Part shown: one piece after another, positions 7,902-17,861 of the stretch
Layout: each line of letters starts with the position of its first letter
How positions within the stretch are numbered: position 1 is the first letter of the stretch
Origin: Ferruginibacter sp.
GTDB lineage: Bacteria; Bacteroidota; Bacteroidia; Chitinophagales; Chitinophagaceae
DNA length: 47,768 nucleotides
Reading direction: 5' to 3'
Assembly: GCF_014377975.1 (NCBI RefSeq)
Contig: NZ_JACMOO010000038.1
Coordinates: 1 to 47,768 of the forward strand
The notes under the pieces: generated by a model
Told to the model about the DNA's origin: nothing
Database searches by the model: none
Seen by the model: the letters and a program-made list of their open reading frames with translations, nothing else
Translations under genes and position numbers: made by a program

Positions 7902-10900
7902 TTAAAATTGAATATTTCGGTTATTGCCTTTTGAATTGGTTACTGCTATTGACTTTATAAGACCATTTATTTGAATGGCTCTTGCTGATTGCGACAGGTA
8001 ACCATCTCCGTAATAAAACTCCTGCCGGGCTACGTGCCCATCTTTAAAAGTGATGGTTGCGTAAGCATCCAGCGGAGCTGCATAAAATATTTTTGCTGTT
8101 GCGTTTTTTGCCGGACATATTACTTTAAGGCTATCGCCATTTACTGCCACAATAATTATTTGGTTGCCCTTATTATCATACAAACGTGCAATACCCTTTG
8201 TATCGCCACTTAAAAACAAACCGCTTTGCTGTGGCGGCACCGCAGCAAAATTACCCTTGCCATCCCCTTTTAACAGTACTCCTAAAGAAGCGTCCATCCA
8301 GCCATATACCACTTCGCTGGAGTGCGTATTGCCCGCCACTATTAAATCTATATTGCCATCACCATCATAGTCGCTTGCCATAATGCCATTAATGCAGGAT
8401 AGCTGTGCTTCTACAGGCAATGGCCTGATAGCGAACTTTCCACCACCTTTATTTTCAAGGATGCAGTTATCAAAAAGATCTGCCTGAAAATGGGCCGCTT
8501 TTGCTAAAGCTTCCGGCTTAAAAATATCATCCAGTGTTGCGCTGCCAAATAAGCCGTAGTTCCAGAATTGCTTTTTTAATGCAGGCATCACCCTAAAAAG
8601 GTCATCCCGAAAACTGAATGGGTAACGCTTTTTTTCTCCGGCTTCATCCATGACGTAAGAAGACATGACCGCCTGCTTTTTTCCGTTACCAGCAAAATCA
8701 TCATAAAACAATTCCAACGGTTCATGCTTAGATGGCTTGTAATCGATATTGGTGCCCATATTGCCAATAATATAATCTATGTCCCCATCATTATCAATAT
8801 CTACCGGGTAGATGCTCGACCACCAGCCGTTTGTATTTTTAAGCCCGGTATACTTACTGATGTTTACAAGTTTACCCTTTTCATTTTTAAAAAAAGTGGG
8901 TGCCATCCACTCGCCCACTACAATCAAATCTACCCATCCATCATTATCAAAATCGCTCCATACTGCCGAGGTCACCATGCCTATTTCCATCAGTTCCGGA
9001 GCAATTTCCTGGGTAACGTCAACAAATTTTCCATGATCGTTTCTTAACAAATAACTACGCGGCGCCTGTGGATATGCTCCTGGTACAATACCACCCGCCC
9101 TGAATAAATCAATGTCGCCATCTTTGTCAAAATCAGCACCAACAATACAACTACCGCTGGATAATATTGGTGGCAATGCCTGTTCATTTTTAGTAAAGTT
9201 GCCCTTTCCATCATTGAGGTACAATCTATCCTGGTATGCGCCAGGCGCTTGTTTAAACTCATTGCCCCCGCTTACTACATACAAATCGTCATCTCCATCA
9301 TTGTCAGCATCAAAAAATAAAGATCCCATGTCTTCATGTTTTATATCTGCGGTATCTAATTTTTTTTGTGTAAAGATGCCAGTGTTTGCCAGCGTAAATA
9401 AAGTGCCTGCATTACCAACAGCACTTCCAATAAAAAATCCTGGCCCATTCCTGTCACCCACCCTTCCAACGGCAATACCTGGTCCTTTCTTTGAATAAAC
9501 GCCAGGCAACAAAGACCCTTCATTAAAGTTATTGTACCCGTTTCCGATATGCTTATAATGGATATTATACCGGCTGCCGGCTGCAACAAAGAAAGGTTGT
9601 TCAGTAAGATTCGGTGTCTGCTTTTCCTGAGCCATGCTGTACTCAATTTTTAATAACTGATTCACCTTTACATTCTTTAGCAGCTCTACCTTTCCATCTT
9701 GCCAGGTAATGATGGCTGAATCAACGATAGTATGTTTGCCAACTCCAAAATTAAGCGGCGCATTCATGCTGGACAGGTAGCCTTTAACAGGTGAATTGTA
9801 CGCATAGAATCTTTCGCTGCCACAATAAAGATTGATGGTGGCACCAATGCCATTTAGATTTTTATTGTTTCCCTTCAGTGCAATCTGCAGGTAATTATTT
9901 TTATCTTCTTTTTCGTTTGCTTTGTTTTCATATACCGATGCGGCTTCGTTGATATTGTTGGTTATTAAATCAAGGTCACCATCATTGTCAAGATCCGCAT
10001 AGACGGCCCCGTTGGAATAAGAAGCATTTTGTAAGCCCCATTTTTCTGTTACGTCGTCAAAACCTAAATGCTGATTGTTCCGGAAAATATAGTTGGATAT
10101 ATGTATTCCTTTCAATTTATCCAGCATATCTCTGGTACTTTTTATTTTGTTTTCCACGGTACCAAAAGTGTTATTATCCGCATTGTAACTTAAAAAATCA
10201 AGGTCGGTTATATTCTTTGCAAACCCATTGGTAACGTAGCTATCACGCCAGCCATCATTGTCAAAATCTGCCAGTAAAACACTCCAGCTCCAGTCTGTTG
10301 CGTTAACGCCGGCAAGCTGCGCAATGTCTGAAAAATAAGTAGTGCCTGTTGCATCGTTTCCCTGGTTCAACTGCAATGTGTTGCGCATATATTCATCTAC
10401 ATAACCAGCTTTTTGCCGCAACAAAAAATTCTCGTTATCCGTCCGCGCAATCATTGTTTTCCTGCGCTCGTTGTTTTGTGGCAACATATCCAATACCATA
10501 ATATCAGGCTTTGCATCGTTGTTAATATCAGCCACATCTACACCCATGCCATTGTAAGTCTGGTGCCGCATACTTTGTGCTGCGCATTCCTTAAAAGTTT
10601 TATTTTTTTGGTTGATGAGCAACTGGTCGTTTGGCATAAAATCATTAGAGGCGTATACATCGGGCCAGCCATCTCCATTGAAGTCTGCAATGGCCAACCC
10701 AAGACCATAACCTTCTTCGGTTACGCCTGCCTGTTTAGACACATTCCTATAGATAGGATGGCCGTCTGAGTCACCAATATTCTCATACAAGCGGTCGGCC
10801 GTGCGGCCTCTGGTAATGGGATAAGCAGACGGATTCACAAAAGTTTTTTCAACCCCATCCACATCATTTGTAAGCAGGTACATATCAAGGTCGCCATCCC

Positions 10901-11450
10901 TGTCGTAATCAAAAAATGCAGACTGCACGCAAAAAGAACTATCGTTTAAACCATAGGCAGTGGCTTCCTCTTTAAAAGAAATAGCCCCATTTTTTAACCC
11001 CTGGTTAATAAACAAAAGGTTATGGTGCTTGTGCATATTGTTGGGCCCGGCAACGTTCAGGTATATATCCAGCCAGCCATCGTTATTGATGTCTACTACA
11101 GATACGCCCATTATCCAGTCGCTGGTAGATACCCCGGCAGCCTGCGTTACATCTTCAAACTGCAGTTTGCCTTTATTGAGGTATAATTTTGAGGAAACCA
11201 TATTACCGGTAAAAAATACATCCTGCAGACCATCATTATTAAAATCGCCGATACCTGCGCCGCCGCCATTGTAACAATAATAATAGCTAAGGATATTGAC
11301 CGAATCATTTTCGGTGATGGTATTGGAAAAATGAATGCCTGTGCTGCCAGGTGATCGTTTTTTAAAAAGCGCATCCTCTCCGTTTTTACAAGTACATAAA
11401 AAAAGCACCATGACAGCTAGCAAATAAAAATGCAAAAATTTACTTTTCAT
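7902..11450 (-). CDS. Large FG-GAP/VCBS-repeat lipoprotein with ASPIC/UnbV domain
   Basis: A 1182-residue surface or periplasmic lipoprotein with a signal ending in FLCTC (Cys21). It carries two batteries of FG-GAP/VCBS beta-propeller repeats with calcium-loop signatures: first DFNNDGLQD, DINNDGWLD, DYDRDGDLD, DFNGDGWPD, DFDNDGWRD and DLDNDGDLD, then DADNDGDDD, DFDKDGDID, DFDNDGWVD, DIDNDGDID and DYDGDGNID. Between them (about 540-620) is an ASPIC/UnbV domain (NGIGATINLYCGSERFY, then AIITWQDGKVELL). Proteins of this CRTAC1-like architecture often sit near SusCD pairs in Bacteroidota. Their function is not settled; glycan or ligand binding is a reasonable guess. It lies between two fucosidases with gaps of 64 and 25 bases, so it is very likely part of the fucose operon. 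Confidence 0.9.
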   Translation of the reverse strand: MKSKFLHFYLLAVMVLFLCTCKNGEDALFKKRSPGSTGIHFSNTITENDSVNILSYYYCYNGGGAGIGDFNNDGLQDVFFTGNMVSSKLYLNKGKLQFEDVTQAAGVSTSDWIMGVSVVDINNDGWLDIYLNVAGPNNMHKHHNLLFINQGLKNGAISFKEEATAYGLNDSSFCVQSAFFDYDRDGDLDMYLLTNDVDGVEKTFVNPSAYPITRGRTADRLYENIGDSDGHPIYRNVSKQAGVTEEGYGLGLAIADFNGDGWPDVYASNDFMPNDQLLINQKNKTFKECAAQSMRHQTYNGMGVDVADINNDAKPDIMVLDMLPQNNERRKTMIARTDNENFLLRQKAGYVDEYMRNTLQLNQGNDATGTTYFSDIAQLAGVNATDWSWSVLLADFDNDGWRDSYVTNGFAKNITDLDFLSYNADNNTFGTVENKIKSTRDMLDKLKGIHISNYIFRNNQHLGFDDVTEKWGLQNASYSNGAVYADLDNDGDLDLITNNINEAASVYENKANEKEDKNNYLQIALKGNNKNLNGIGATINLYCGSERFYAYNSPVKGYLSSMNAPLNFGVGKHTIVDSAIITWQDGKVELLKNVKVNQLLKIEYSMAQEKQTPNLTEQPFFVAAGSRYNIHYKHIGNGYNNFNEGSLLPGVYSKKGPGIAVGRVGDRNGPGFFIGSAVGNAGTLFTLANTGIFTQKKLDTADIKHEDMGSLFFDADNDGDDDLYVVSGGNEFKQAPGAYQDRLYLNDGKGNFTKNEQALPPILSSGSCIVGADFDKDGDIDLFRAGGIVPGAYPQAPRSYLLRNDHGKFVDVTQEIAPELMEIGMVTSAVWSDFDNDGWVDLIVVGEWMAPTFFKNEKGKLVNISKYTGLKNTNGWWSSIYPVDIDNDGDIDYIIGNMGTNIDYKPSKHEPLELFYDDFAGNGKKQAVMSSYVMDEAGEKKRYPFSFRDDLFRVMPALKKQFWNYGLFGSATLDDIFKPEALAKAAHFQADLFDNCILENKGGGKFAIRPLPVEAQLSCINGIMASDYDGDGNIDLIVAGNTHSSEVVYGWMDASLGVLLKGDGKGNFAAVPPQQSGLFLSGDTKGIARLYDNKGNQIIIVAVNGDSLKVICPAKNATAKIFYAAPLDAYATITFKDGHVARQEFYYGDGYLSQSARAIQINGLIKSIAVTNSKGNNRNIQF

Positions 11451-11514
11451 GATGTTACATTAAAGCATTGCTGAATGTACTTAAAAAGATAGATAGATAG
11501 TAATTCCAGCATAC

Positions 11515-12891
11515 TTAATTCAACACCAGTTCCACCACAGGTATCTCAAAGCGTGGCTTCTTTATTGGAATGGTTAGTATCAGGTCGTTACCGTCTTCTT
11601 TGTATTGCAACTCAGAATCATCGTGAAGAAACTGCGCATATTTTATCTTGCCTTTATACCCTTTCAAGGTAAGCGTACCGGAAGCAGGATATTCGAAGAG
11701 GTGCACGTACAGTCGCTTTGTGGCTGCGTTATACGTAAGTTTATCGTTATCCGGAACTAAAAATGTTTCTGGTGCATAGGTACAATTGTAAATAGCTTTA
11801 CTGTTGGCATGCATCCATTGCGCCATACTATCCAATGCATTGTTGGCACGGTAATCAAATTCGCCCCGGGCAGTAGGGCCAACATTTAAAATAAGGTTGC
11901 CGCCATTGCTGGTAGAAGTAATTAATAAATCAAGAAGCTGCCGATGTGTTTTCCAGGTATCTTCATCCCGATAATAACCCCAGGAACCGGAAAACGTTTG
12001 ACAAGTTTCCCACACTTTGCCTTTATACTTTTCAAGCTCTTTCGTGCTTACTTGTTCCGGCGTTACAAAGTCTGCACCATCTGTATAATCTTCCAGGTTA
12101 AGCCTGTTGTCTACAATAATTCCAGGCTGTAGTTTCCTTATCTGTTTTAACAGGTTTACCGCATCCCAGTCATCTTTGCCCTTTCCTAATTTACCAGGAT
12201 AAGAAAAATCAAGCCAGAGGATATCTATCTTGCCATAATTGCTCAACAGTTCTGTTACCTGATTGTAAAGATATTTACGATAGATGGCCATGTTTCTTCC
12301 TTTGTTCAATGCAGGGTAAGCGGCAGTATCGTCGTCGTTGGCAGGTCTTAGCGGATGGTACTTGTCGATGGTAAAATCCGGATGGTGCCAATCTATCAGT
12401 GAATAATAAAAACCAATCTTTATCCCTTCGGCCCTAAAGGCATCTACATACTCTTTTACAAGGTCGCGTTTAGCGCTTGTGTTGGTTGCTTTATAATCTG
12501 TGTACTTGCTATCGAACAAACAAAATCCTTCATGGTGCTTGGTGGTAAGCACTGCATATTTCATACCTGCCGCTCTGGCTTCTTTGGCCCATTTTTTTGG
12601 TTCAAATAAATCAGGATTGAACTCGTCAAAATATTTCTGGTACGTTTCATTGTTAATTCGTTCACGGTTCTTTACCCATTCGTGGCGTGCAGGCAACGCA
12701 TACAGTCCCCAGTGTATGAACATGCCGAAACGCCCTTCTGTCCACCATTGCATGCGTTTTTCCTTTTGCCGGGCAGTCTCCCTGCCGATAGAAAGTTTGG
12801 CTTGCGCATTCACCGATATTCCGGTAAATAACAACGCCATCAACAAAAACAGTAAAGAAAAAAGTCTTTGTATTTTTTTCATAAGAGTCAT
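11515..12891 (-). CDS. Alpha-L-fucosidase, GH29, second type, secreted
   Basis: A 458-residue GH29 fucosidase with a signal peptide ending near VNAQ. The barrel begins at WWTEGRFGMFIHWGLYALPA (49-68). TTKHHEGFCLFDSKYTDY (117-133) is the fucose-binding region and Asp228 in DILWLDFSYP is the likely nucleophile. A predicted C-terminal beta domain ends the protein. The WLDFSYP context and the shorter N-terminus separate it from the other GH29 in this cluster (FSDGEW), so the two may cleave different linkages. An in-frame ATG at 12882 (MKKIQRLFSLL) is an equally good start. It is separated from susD by 357 bases containing a GC-rich hairpin, so it may have its own promoter or depend on read-through. 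Confidence 0.93.
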   Translation of the reverse strand: MTLMKKIQRLFSLLFLLMALLFTGISVNAQAKLSIGRETARQKEKRMQWWTEGRFGMFIHWGLYALPARHEWVKNRERINNETYQKYFDEFNPDLFEPKKWAKEARAAGMKYAVLTTKHHEGFCLFDSKYTDYKATNTSAKRDLVKEYVDAFRAEGIKIGFYYSLIDWHHPDFTIDKYHPLRPANDDDTAAYPALNKGRNMAIYRKYLYNQVTELLSNYGKIDILWLDFSYPGKLGKGKDDWDAVNLLKQIRKLQPGIIVDNRLNLEDYTDGADFVTPEQVSTKELEKYKGKVWETCQTFSGSWGYYRDEDTWKTHRQLLDLLITSTSNGGNLILNVGPTARGEFDYRANNALDSMAQWMHANSKAIYNCTYAPETFLVPDNDKLTYNAATKRLYVHLFEYPASGTLTLKGYKGKIKYAQFLHDDSELQYKEDGNDLILTIPIKKPRFEIPVVELVLN

Positions 12892-13049
12892 TTAAGTATA
12901 TTAATTACTGCGCTTTACATCTGTAGTTTTATCAACCCTTATTTGAAATCCAGGCCAGTAAAAAATACGACGGGTAACCATTAAAATAAGAAACTTTCCA
13001 ACCAGTTAAATCTACAGCAAATAAAGAGAAGTTTTATCCGGGCACCCGG

Positions 13050-13150
13050 GCGGGCTATCCACAAGTACTCCGCAGCGCCCATTGAACAGTTTACTTTTTT
13101 ATCAAAAAATATACGGCGCTTTACGGGGTACTTGCTTCTATCCCTGGTGC
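13050..13150. repeat. GC-rich inverted repeat element in the susD-fucosidase gap
   Basis: Within the 357-base gap (12892-13248) is a GC-rich block unlike its surroundings. CAAGTACTCCGCAGCGCC at 13062-13079 pairs imperfectly with GGCGCTTTACGGGGTACTTG at 13115-13134. The arms are flanked by similar words, GGGCTATCC on the left and CTATCCC on the right. A small CCGGG/CCCGG hairpin precedes it (about 13039-13050). I recall similar GC-rich blocks with paired TATCC words between genes in related Bacteroidota, which suggests a dispersed repeat family, but this is from memory. The rest of the gap is AT-rich; a 7-bp unit, ACCATCA, is repeated three times at 13231-13251 and overlaps the susD stop codon. 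Confidence 0.6.
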
Positions 13151-13248
13151 TTCAATGCGAAATATATTCATCTTAGGTAACAGTTTACCGCAGTTGTCCC
13201 TTGCAGTATACCCAATTGTTGAACCTACATACCATCAACCATCAACCA

Positions 13249-14814
13249 TCAATTATACCCGTTATTTTGTTTAATTTTTGGATTAGCACTGATGTCGTTT
13301 TGAGGTATCGGCAGGTACTCGTGTTTGCCTTTTATAAATATGCCACCACTGTTGGAACGGTATTCAGGATGTGCCGCAAACACATCCGCCATAGTACCCC
13401 ATCTCAACAAATCAAACACCCGGTCGCCTTCCAGTGAAAGCTCAAGTGCACGCTCTCTTCTTACCGCTGTACGAAACGCATCTTGCCCCAGCGCCGGCGT
13501 AATATCTGGCATGTTGGCCCTTGCCCTCACCCTGTTAATTGCACCGTAAGCATCTGTATCGGCGCTACCAGCCTCATTTACAGCTTCTGCATACATTAGC
13601 AGCACATCGGCTAAACGTATCATTCTGCGGTTATTGTTGGCATAGCCCCAACTGCCCGGCGTAAGCGAACTTGTTCTTTCGTAGTTAAGATATTTGCGTA
13701 TCCATATTTTGTTTCTATTGGCACCATTCAATGCTTTTTGAAAATCATCCTGATAAACTTTTGCTCCCGGGTAATCCCAGTTGATAGTAGCGTAAGCCCT
13801 TGGATCAATTTTATTATCCTTTGTTTTTTGTTCCATGAACAGGTCGAAAACCCATTGATTAACGGTGGTGGTTCCCTGGCTGGTATACCCTACCGGAGCA
13901 ACATCGGCCTCCCATGCCTGGCCCCGTAACGGATTGGCCGTACCGCTTGTTCCCCAGTTGCCGGTAGGCGTACTTTGATACTGCAACTCCCAAATTGATT
14001 CTGCATTGTTGTTGGTGGTTTCCAAAAAATTATCCTGGTAATTCGGTACCAGTTGATACAACGCCTGCTTATCAATTATCTTCTTGAACTCCGCTGCAGC
14101 ATCTGTCCATTTTTTTGTAAACAGGTAAGCCTTGCCAAGCATGGCAGTAGCCGCACCCCAGGTTGCCCTGCCGATATCTTTTGCGGCTACTGTTTCAGGC
14201 AAACGGCTTTGTGCATCTTTAAAATCCGCTGTAATAGAAGCCCAAACATCGGCCTGTGGCGCCTGAGTAATAAAAAGGTCGTTCACGGCCTGGATAGGTT
14301 TTAAAATGAGCGGAATATTGCCCCACATGTTGAGCAAATAAAAATGTGCAAGACCTCTCATAAAATAAGCTTCGCCTAATATCCTTGTCTTCACGGCATC
14401 CTCCATCGCAATGTTTGGCACATTGAAAATAACGGCATTGGCACGTGCAACAATAGCGTTTAACTCGCCCCATCCTTCGCCTACACGGCCATCTACGGGC
14501 GTGGATAAAAAAGTACCTACATCCTGTACACCTGTACTGGGAAAGGGATTCACGTCATCGCCCCTTTGTATGGTGAGGATAGCGCCTAACATGCGGCCCC
14601 ATCCCTGTATGCTTGTAAGCGGACCATAACAGGCCACTAATCCTTTTTCGGCATCACTTTCTGTTTTCCAAAAAGCGGTTATTGGCAAGGCATTCGGATT
14701 GGTTACATCCAGATTTTTTTTGCTACAGTTCTGCAATAATGCAGGCATAGCAACCAGGCATATAAAAATTATAAAGAGCCTGAAAACTTTGTTACTTAAA
14801 AATATTTTTTTCAT
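13249..14814 (-). CDS. SusD/RagB-family glycan-binding lipoprotein (PUL 1)
   Basis: A 521-residue SusD-like protein. It has a signal peptide with lipobox-like LLQNC (Cys30), the N-terminal TPR fold (SESDAEKGLVACYG, ILGEAYFMRGLAHFYLLNMWG, KAYLFTKKWTDAAAEFKKII) and the SusD/RagB C-terminal signature (RMIRLADVLLMYAEAVNEAG, then RRERALELSLEGDRVFDLLRWG and YLPIPQNDISANPKIKQNNGY). SusD lids the SusC barrel at the cell surface and captures oligosaccharides. It follows susC by 11 bases. The fucosidases downstream suggest a fucose-containing glycan as ligand. Confidence 0.96.
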   Translation of the reverse strand: MKKIFLSNKVFRLFIIFICLVAMPALLQNCSKKNLDVTNPNALPITAFWKTESDAEKGLVACYGPLTSIQGWGRMLGAILTIQRGDDVNPFPSTGVQDVGTFLSTPVDGRVGEGWGELNAIVARANAVIFNVPNIAMEDAVKTRILGEAYFMRGLAHFYLLNMWGNIPLILKPIQAVNDLFITQAPQADVWASITADFKDAQSRLPETVAAKDIGRATWGAATAMLGKAYLFTKKWTDAAAEFKKIIDKQALYQLVPNYQDNFLETTNNNAESIWELQYQSTPTGNWGTSGTANPLRGQAWEADVAPVGYTSQGTTTVNQWVFDLFMEQKTKDNKIDPRAYATINWDYPGAKVYQDDFQKALNGANRNKIWIRKYLNYERTSSLTPGSWGYANNNRRMIRLADVLLMYAEAVNEAGSADTDAYGAINRVRARANMPDITPALGQDAFRTAVRRERALELSLEGDRVFDLLRWGTMADVFAAHPEYRSNSGGIFIKGKHEYLPIPQNDISANPKIKQNNGYN

Positions 14815-14825
14815 AAAACACTTAT

Positions 14826-17800
14826 TTAGAATGATAGATCAATACCTGCACTAATTAATTTTGCCTGCGGATAAGCGGACACATCCACGCCAACACTGAA
14901 CAGCCCTGTCAGGTCGCTGCGGCCAACTTCAGGATCGTATCCTCTGTACTTCGTGAGGGTAATCAGGTTCTGTGCGCTGATATAAAAACGTGCGCTGGTG
15001 ATCTTTAATTTATTTACTGCAGTGGCCGGAAGATTGTAACCGATGCTAAAGGTCTTCAACCTTAAATAAGAGCCATCTTCTACATAAAAAGAAGAAGATC
15101 TTTTATTGTTTGCAGGATCAATGAAAGATGCCCTGGGCATATTTGTATTGGTATTTTGCGGAGTCCATGCGCTCATCACGTCTGTCAACTTTCCGCTGCC
15201 GTAATCAAAGGTATATTGCCAGGCCCTTTTAGCGTTCCATACTTTGTTGCCTTGTACGCCCTGCCAAAACATATTCATATCAAAATTTTTGTAAGATGCA
15301 TTGAAAGTTATGCCATAGTCAAACTTAGGGAAAGGGCTGCCCAGCCAGGTCTGGTCTTTACTAAACCTAAAGTCACCGGGCCTTGCATCCGTGCGCCCGT
15401 CCTTGGCAACTTCGTCTGCTGTTTGATAAATACCCAACACCTGGTATCCCCAAAAGCTTCCAATGGGGTGGCCAACATCCGTACGGGTAGCAGTAAGACT
15501 TTCTTGAGTAAAGCCACCACCTGTAATAGGGCTAACGCCATCGCCCAGTGCTATCACATTGTTTTTAATGGCAGTAAAGATGCCGGTGATGGAATATTTA
15601 AAATCGCCTTTGTTGCCGTTCTGATGATTGTAGGTGGCAGATAATTCGAAACCTTTGTTGCTTACTGAAGCCGCATTTTTTGTAAGACTGCTGCCTGCGC
15701 CACCATAGATTGGTATCGGTATACTCGCAAGAATATCGTAAGAACGCCTGTTAAAATAATCTGCCGTGATTAGTATCTTCCCTTTCAGCAAACTGATGTC
15801 TGTACCAAAATCTGTCGTTCTTGAAGACTCCCATTTGATATCCGGGTTAGAAAAATTAGTAAGACCCACACCATTCTGTACGCCACCTGCAAAATAATAG
15901 CCAGAGTTGATGTTGAGTGTTGAACTAGTGATGTAGTTATCAATATTCTGAGATCCCAAAGTGCCATAACTACCTCTCAATTTGAGGTCACTAATGATGC
16001 TGTTCTCCGGAAAAAACTTCTCTTCGGTAGGTCGCCAGCCAACAGAGAACGAAGGATAGTTGCCGTAGGTATTTGCAGGATAACGGAACTTAGAAGAACC
16101 ATCACGCCGTAACGTTGCCGTTAACAAATACTTTGATTTATAATTGTAGGTAAACCTGCCTAAAATGGATTGAAGTCCCGCTTCCTGCAAGTTGCCATTG
16201 GCAAGCCTGTTGGATGCCGCATCAACTACTTGCAACAGATTTGAAGGATAAGTATCGGCATTGGCGCCAACAGTACGTGCATTGCCTGTTTGCGAAGTAT
16301 AGCCTGCCAATAATTCCAGGTGATGGTAGCCAAAAGAATTGGAGTAGTTCAACGTATGCTCTACTAAAGTAGTAAGACTGCGGGTAAAGCCTTCATTCAA
16401 CGTAGACTGATCCTGACTGGCTTCCTGTGAAGTACTCATGAAAAAAGCGGGCGAATAATCGAATGCATGATACATGGAATAATCTATGCCGAGGTTCATC
16501 TTATATTTCAATCCTTTGATGATTTCATATTCGAGCCCTACGTTGCCCAATGCCTGGTCGGTGGTGTAAAGGTTATTATCCAGCAAGGCCCTGCCATACC
16601 AGTTGATGATTCTGTTAACGCCTGCTGCTGCGGGTTCCAGCCCGGCAAAGCCACCTAATTTGGTGCTATCGTACACTGGCATAATGGGCAACTCCCCTCT
16701 TTCTCTGCCAAAATAAGTATTGGGGTTATTAACAGACCTTGATATAGACAATGCTTCGGTGAGCTTAAACTTTCCTTTGGTAAAAGAAGAGTTGGCTCTT
16801 ACTGCGTACCGTTTAAAACGTGAATCTACTACGATACCTTTCTGATCAAAATATTCTCCAGATAAAAAAAATCTGGAAAACTGGCCACCACCCGAAACAC
16901 TTAAGTTATAATCGCTCAATGGCGCTTTGCCTAAGGAAAGGCTTTGCCAGTCTGTATTTATTTTAGGGTTAAAAAGATTATCGTTCAGCGGGCCACGTGG
17001 CGTACCATCATTGTCATGCGCCTGGTTGTTCCAATCGGCATACTGGCGGGCATTTAAAAAATTCAATTTATTGGTAGGACTTTGCGAACCATATTTTGCA
17101 CTGAAGTTTATTTTAATTTCACCGGTAGTGCCACTTTTTGTAGTAACCAACACAACCCCGTTTGCAGCCCGGCTGCCATAGATAGCAGCTGCCGATGCAT
17201 CTTTCAACACTTCGATAGAAGCAATATCATTGGGGTTGATAAAAGACATGGAAGAAGCAATCATACCATCAATGATGTACAATGGCTGATCATTGCCAAA
17301 AGTACCAGAACCCCTGATAACTATAGCTGGTGCCTGGCCGGGAGCACCACCACTATTCTGTACTACCACGCCTGCAGCTTTACCTTGCAATAAACCAGAT
17401 GCATCTGCCGCGGTACCAGTTCTAAGATCGTCTCCTTTAATGCTTGCTACCGCACCAGTAAGGTCACGCTTTTTTGCCGAGCCATACCCAATTACCACTA
17501 CTTCGTTCATTTGCTGGTTCAAAGCTTGTAGCTCTATATTGAGGGGTGCCTTTGTCACCTTCACTTCTTCTGAACCGAAACCTACAAACGTTACTACCAA
17601 AGTAGCATTGGCAGGCGCACTGATGGTGAATACCCCGTTGTCGTCTGTTTGCGTAGTTATTAAAGAGCCTTTTACCAATATGGTAGCGCCCATAGCTGCC
17701 CTATCGCCAGCAATGACTTTACCTGTAACGGATTGTTGCGCCTGGAGGCTGGAAAAGAAGAAAAAAGGGAAGATCAGCAAGAGCATCTGGAGACGGAAGC

Positions 17801-17861
17801 GACGATTCATCGCTGCCTTTTTTAGAACTGTCCGTAAGCCGGGCATCAAAAAAATTTTCAT
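14826..17861 (-). CDS. SusC/RagA-family TonB-dependent receptor (PUL 1)
   Basis: A 1011-residue outer-membrane transporter. After the signal peptide comes a carboxypeptidase-like regulatory domain (QSVTGKVIAGDRAAMGATIL to about residue 120), the SusC hallmark NEVVVIGYGSAKKRDLTGAV, a plug domain (LLQGKAAGVVVQNSGGAPG, PLYIIDGM, DASAAAIYGSRAANGVVLVT) and the 22-strand barrel ending in KLISAGIDLSF with the terminal aromatic residue. It imports oligosaccharides using TonB energy together with the adjacent SusD. An internal ATG at 17810 (MNRRFRLQMLLLIF) gives a more typical signal peptide and may be the true start. Divergent from the AraC regulator across about 0.8 kb. Confidence 0.96.
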   Translation of the reverse strand: MKIFLMPGLRTVLKKAAMNRRFRLQMLLLIFPFFFFSSLQAQQSVTGKVIAGDRAAMGATILVKGSLITTQTDDNGVFTISAPANATLVVTFVGFGSEEVKVTKAPLNIELQALNQQMNEVVVIGYGSAKKRDLTGAVASIKGDDLRTGTAADASGLLQGKAAGVVVQNSGGAPGQAPAIVIRGSGTFGNDQPLYIIDGMIASSMSFINPNDIASIEVLKDASAAAIYGSRAANGVVLVTTKSGTTGEIKINFSAKYGSQSPTNKLNFLNARQYADWNNQAHDNDGTPRGPLNDNLFNPKINTDWQSLSLGKAPLSDYNLSVSGGGQFSRFFLSGEYFDQKGIVVDSRFKRYAVRANSSFTKGKFKLTEALSISRSVNNPNTYFGRERGELPIMPVYDSTKLGGFAGLEPAAAGVNRIINWYGRALLDNNLYTTDQALGNVGLEYEIIKGLKYKMNLGIDYSMYHAFDYSPAFFMSTSQEASQDQSTLNEGFTRSLTTLVEHTLNYSNSFGYHHLELLAGYTSQTGNARTVGANADTYPSNLLQVVDAASNRLANGNLQEAGLQSILGRFTYNYKSKYLLTATLRRDGSSKFRYPANTYGNYPSFSVGWRPTEEKFFPENSIISDLKLRGSYGTLGSQNIDNYITSSTLNINSGYYFAGGVQNGVGLTNFSNPDIKWESSRTTDFGTDISLLKGKILITADYFNRRSYDILASIPIPIYGGAGSSLTKNAASVSNKGFELSATYNHQNGNKGDFKYSITGIFTAIKNNVIALGDGVSPITGGGFTQESLTATRTDVGHPIGSFWGYQVLGIYQTADEVAKDGRTDARPGDFRFSKDQTWLGSPFPKFDYGITFNASYKNFDMNMFWQGVQGNKVWNAKRAWQYTFDYGSGKLTDVMSAWTPQNTNTNMPRASFIDPANNKRSSSFYVEDGSYLRLKTFSIGYNLPATAVNKLKITSARFYISAQNLITLTKYRGYDPEVGRSDLTGLFSVGVDVSAYPQAKLISAGIDLSF

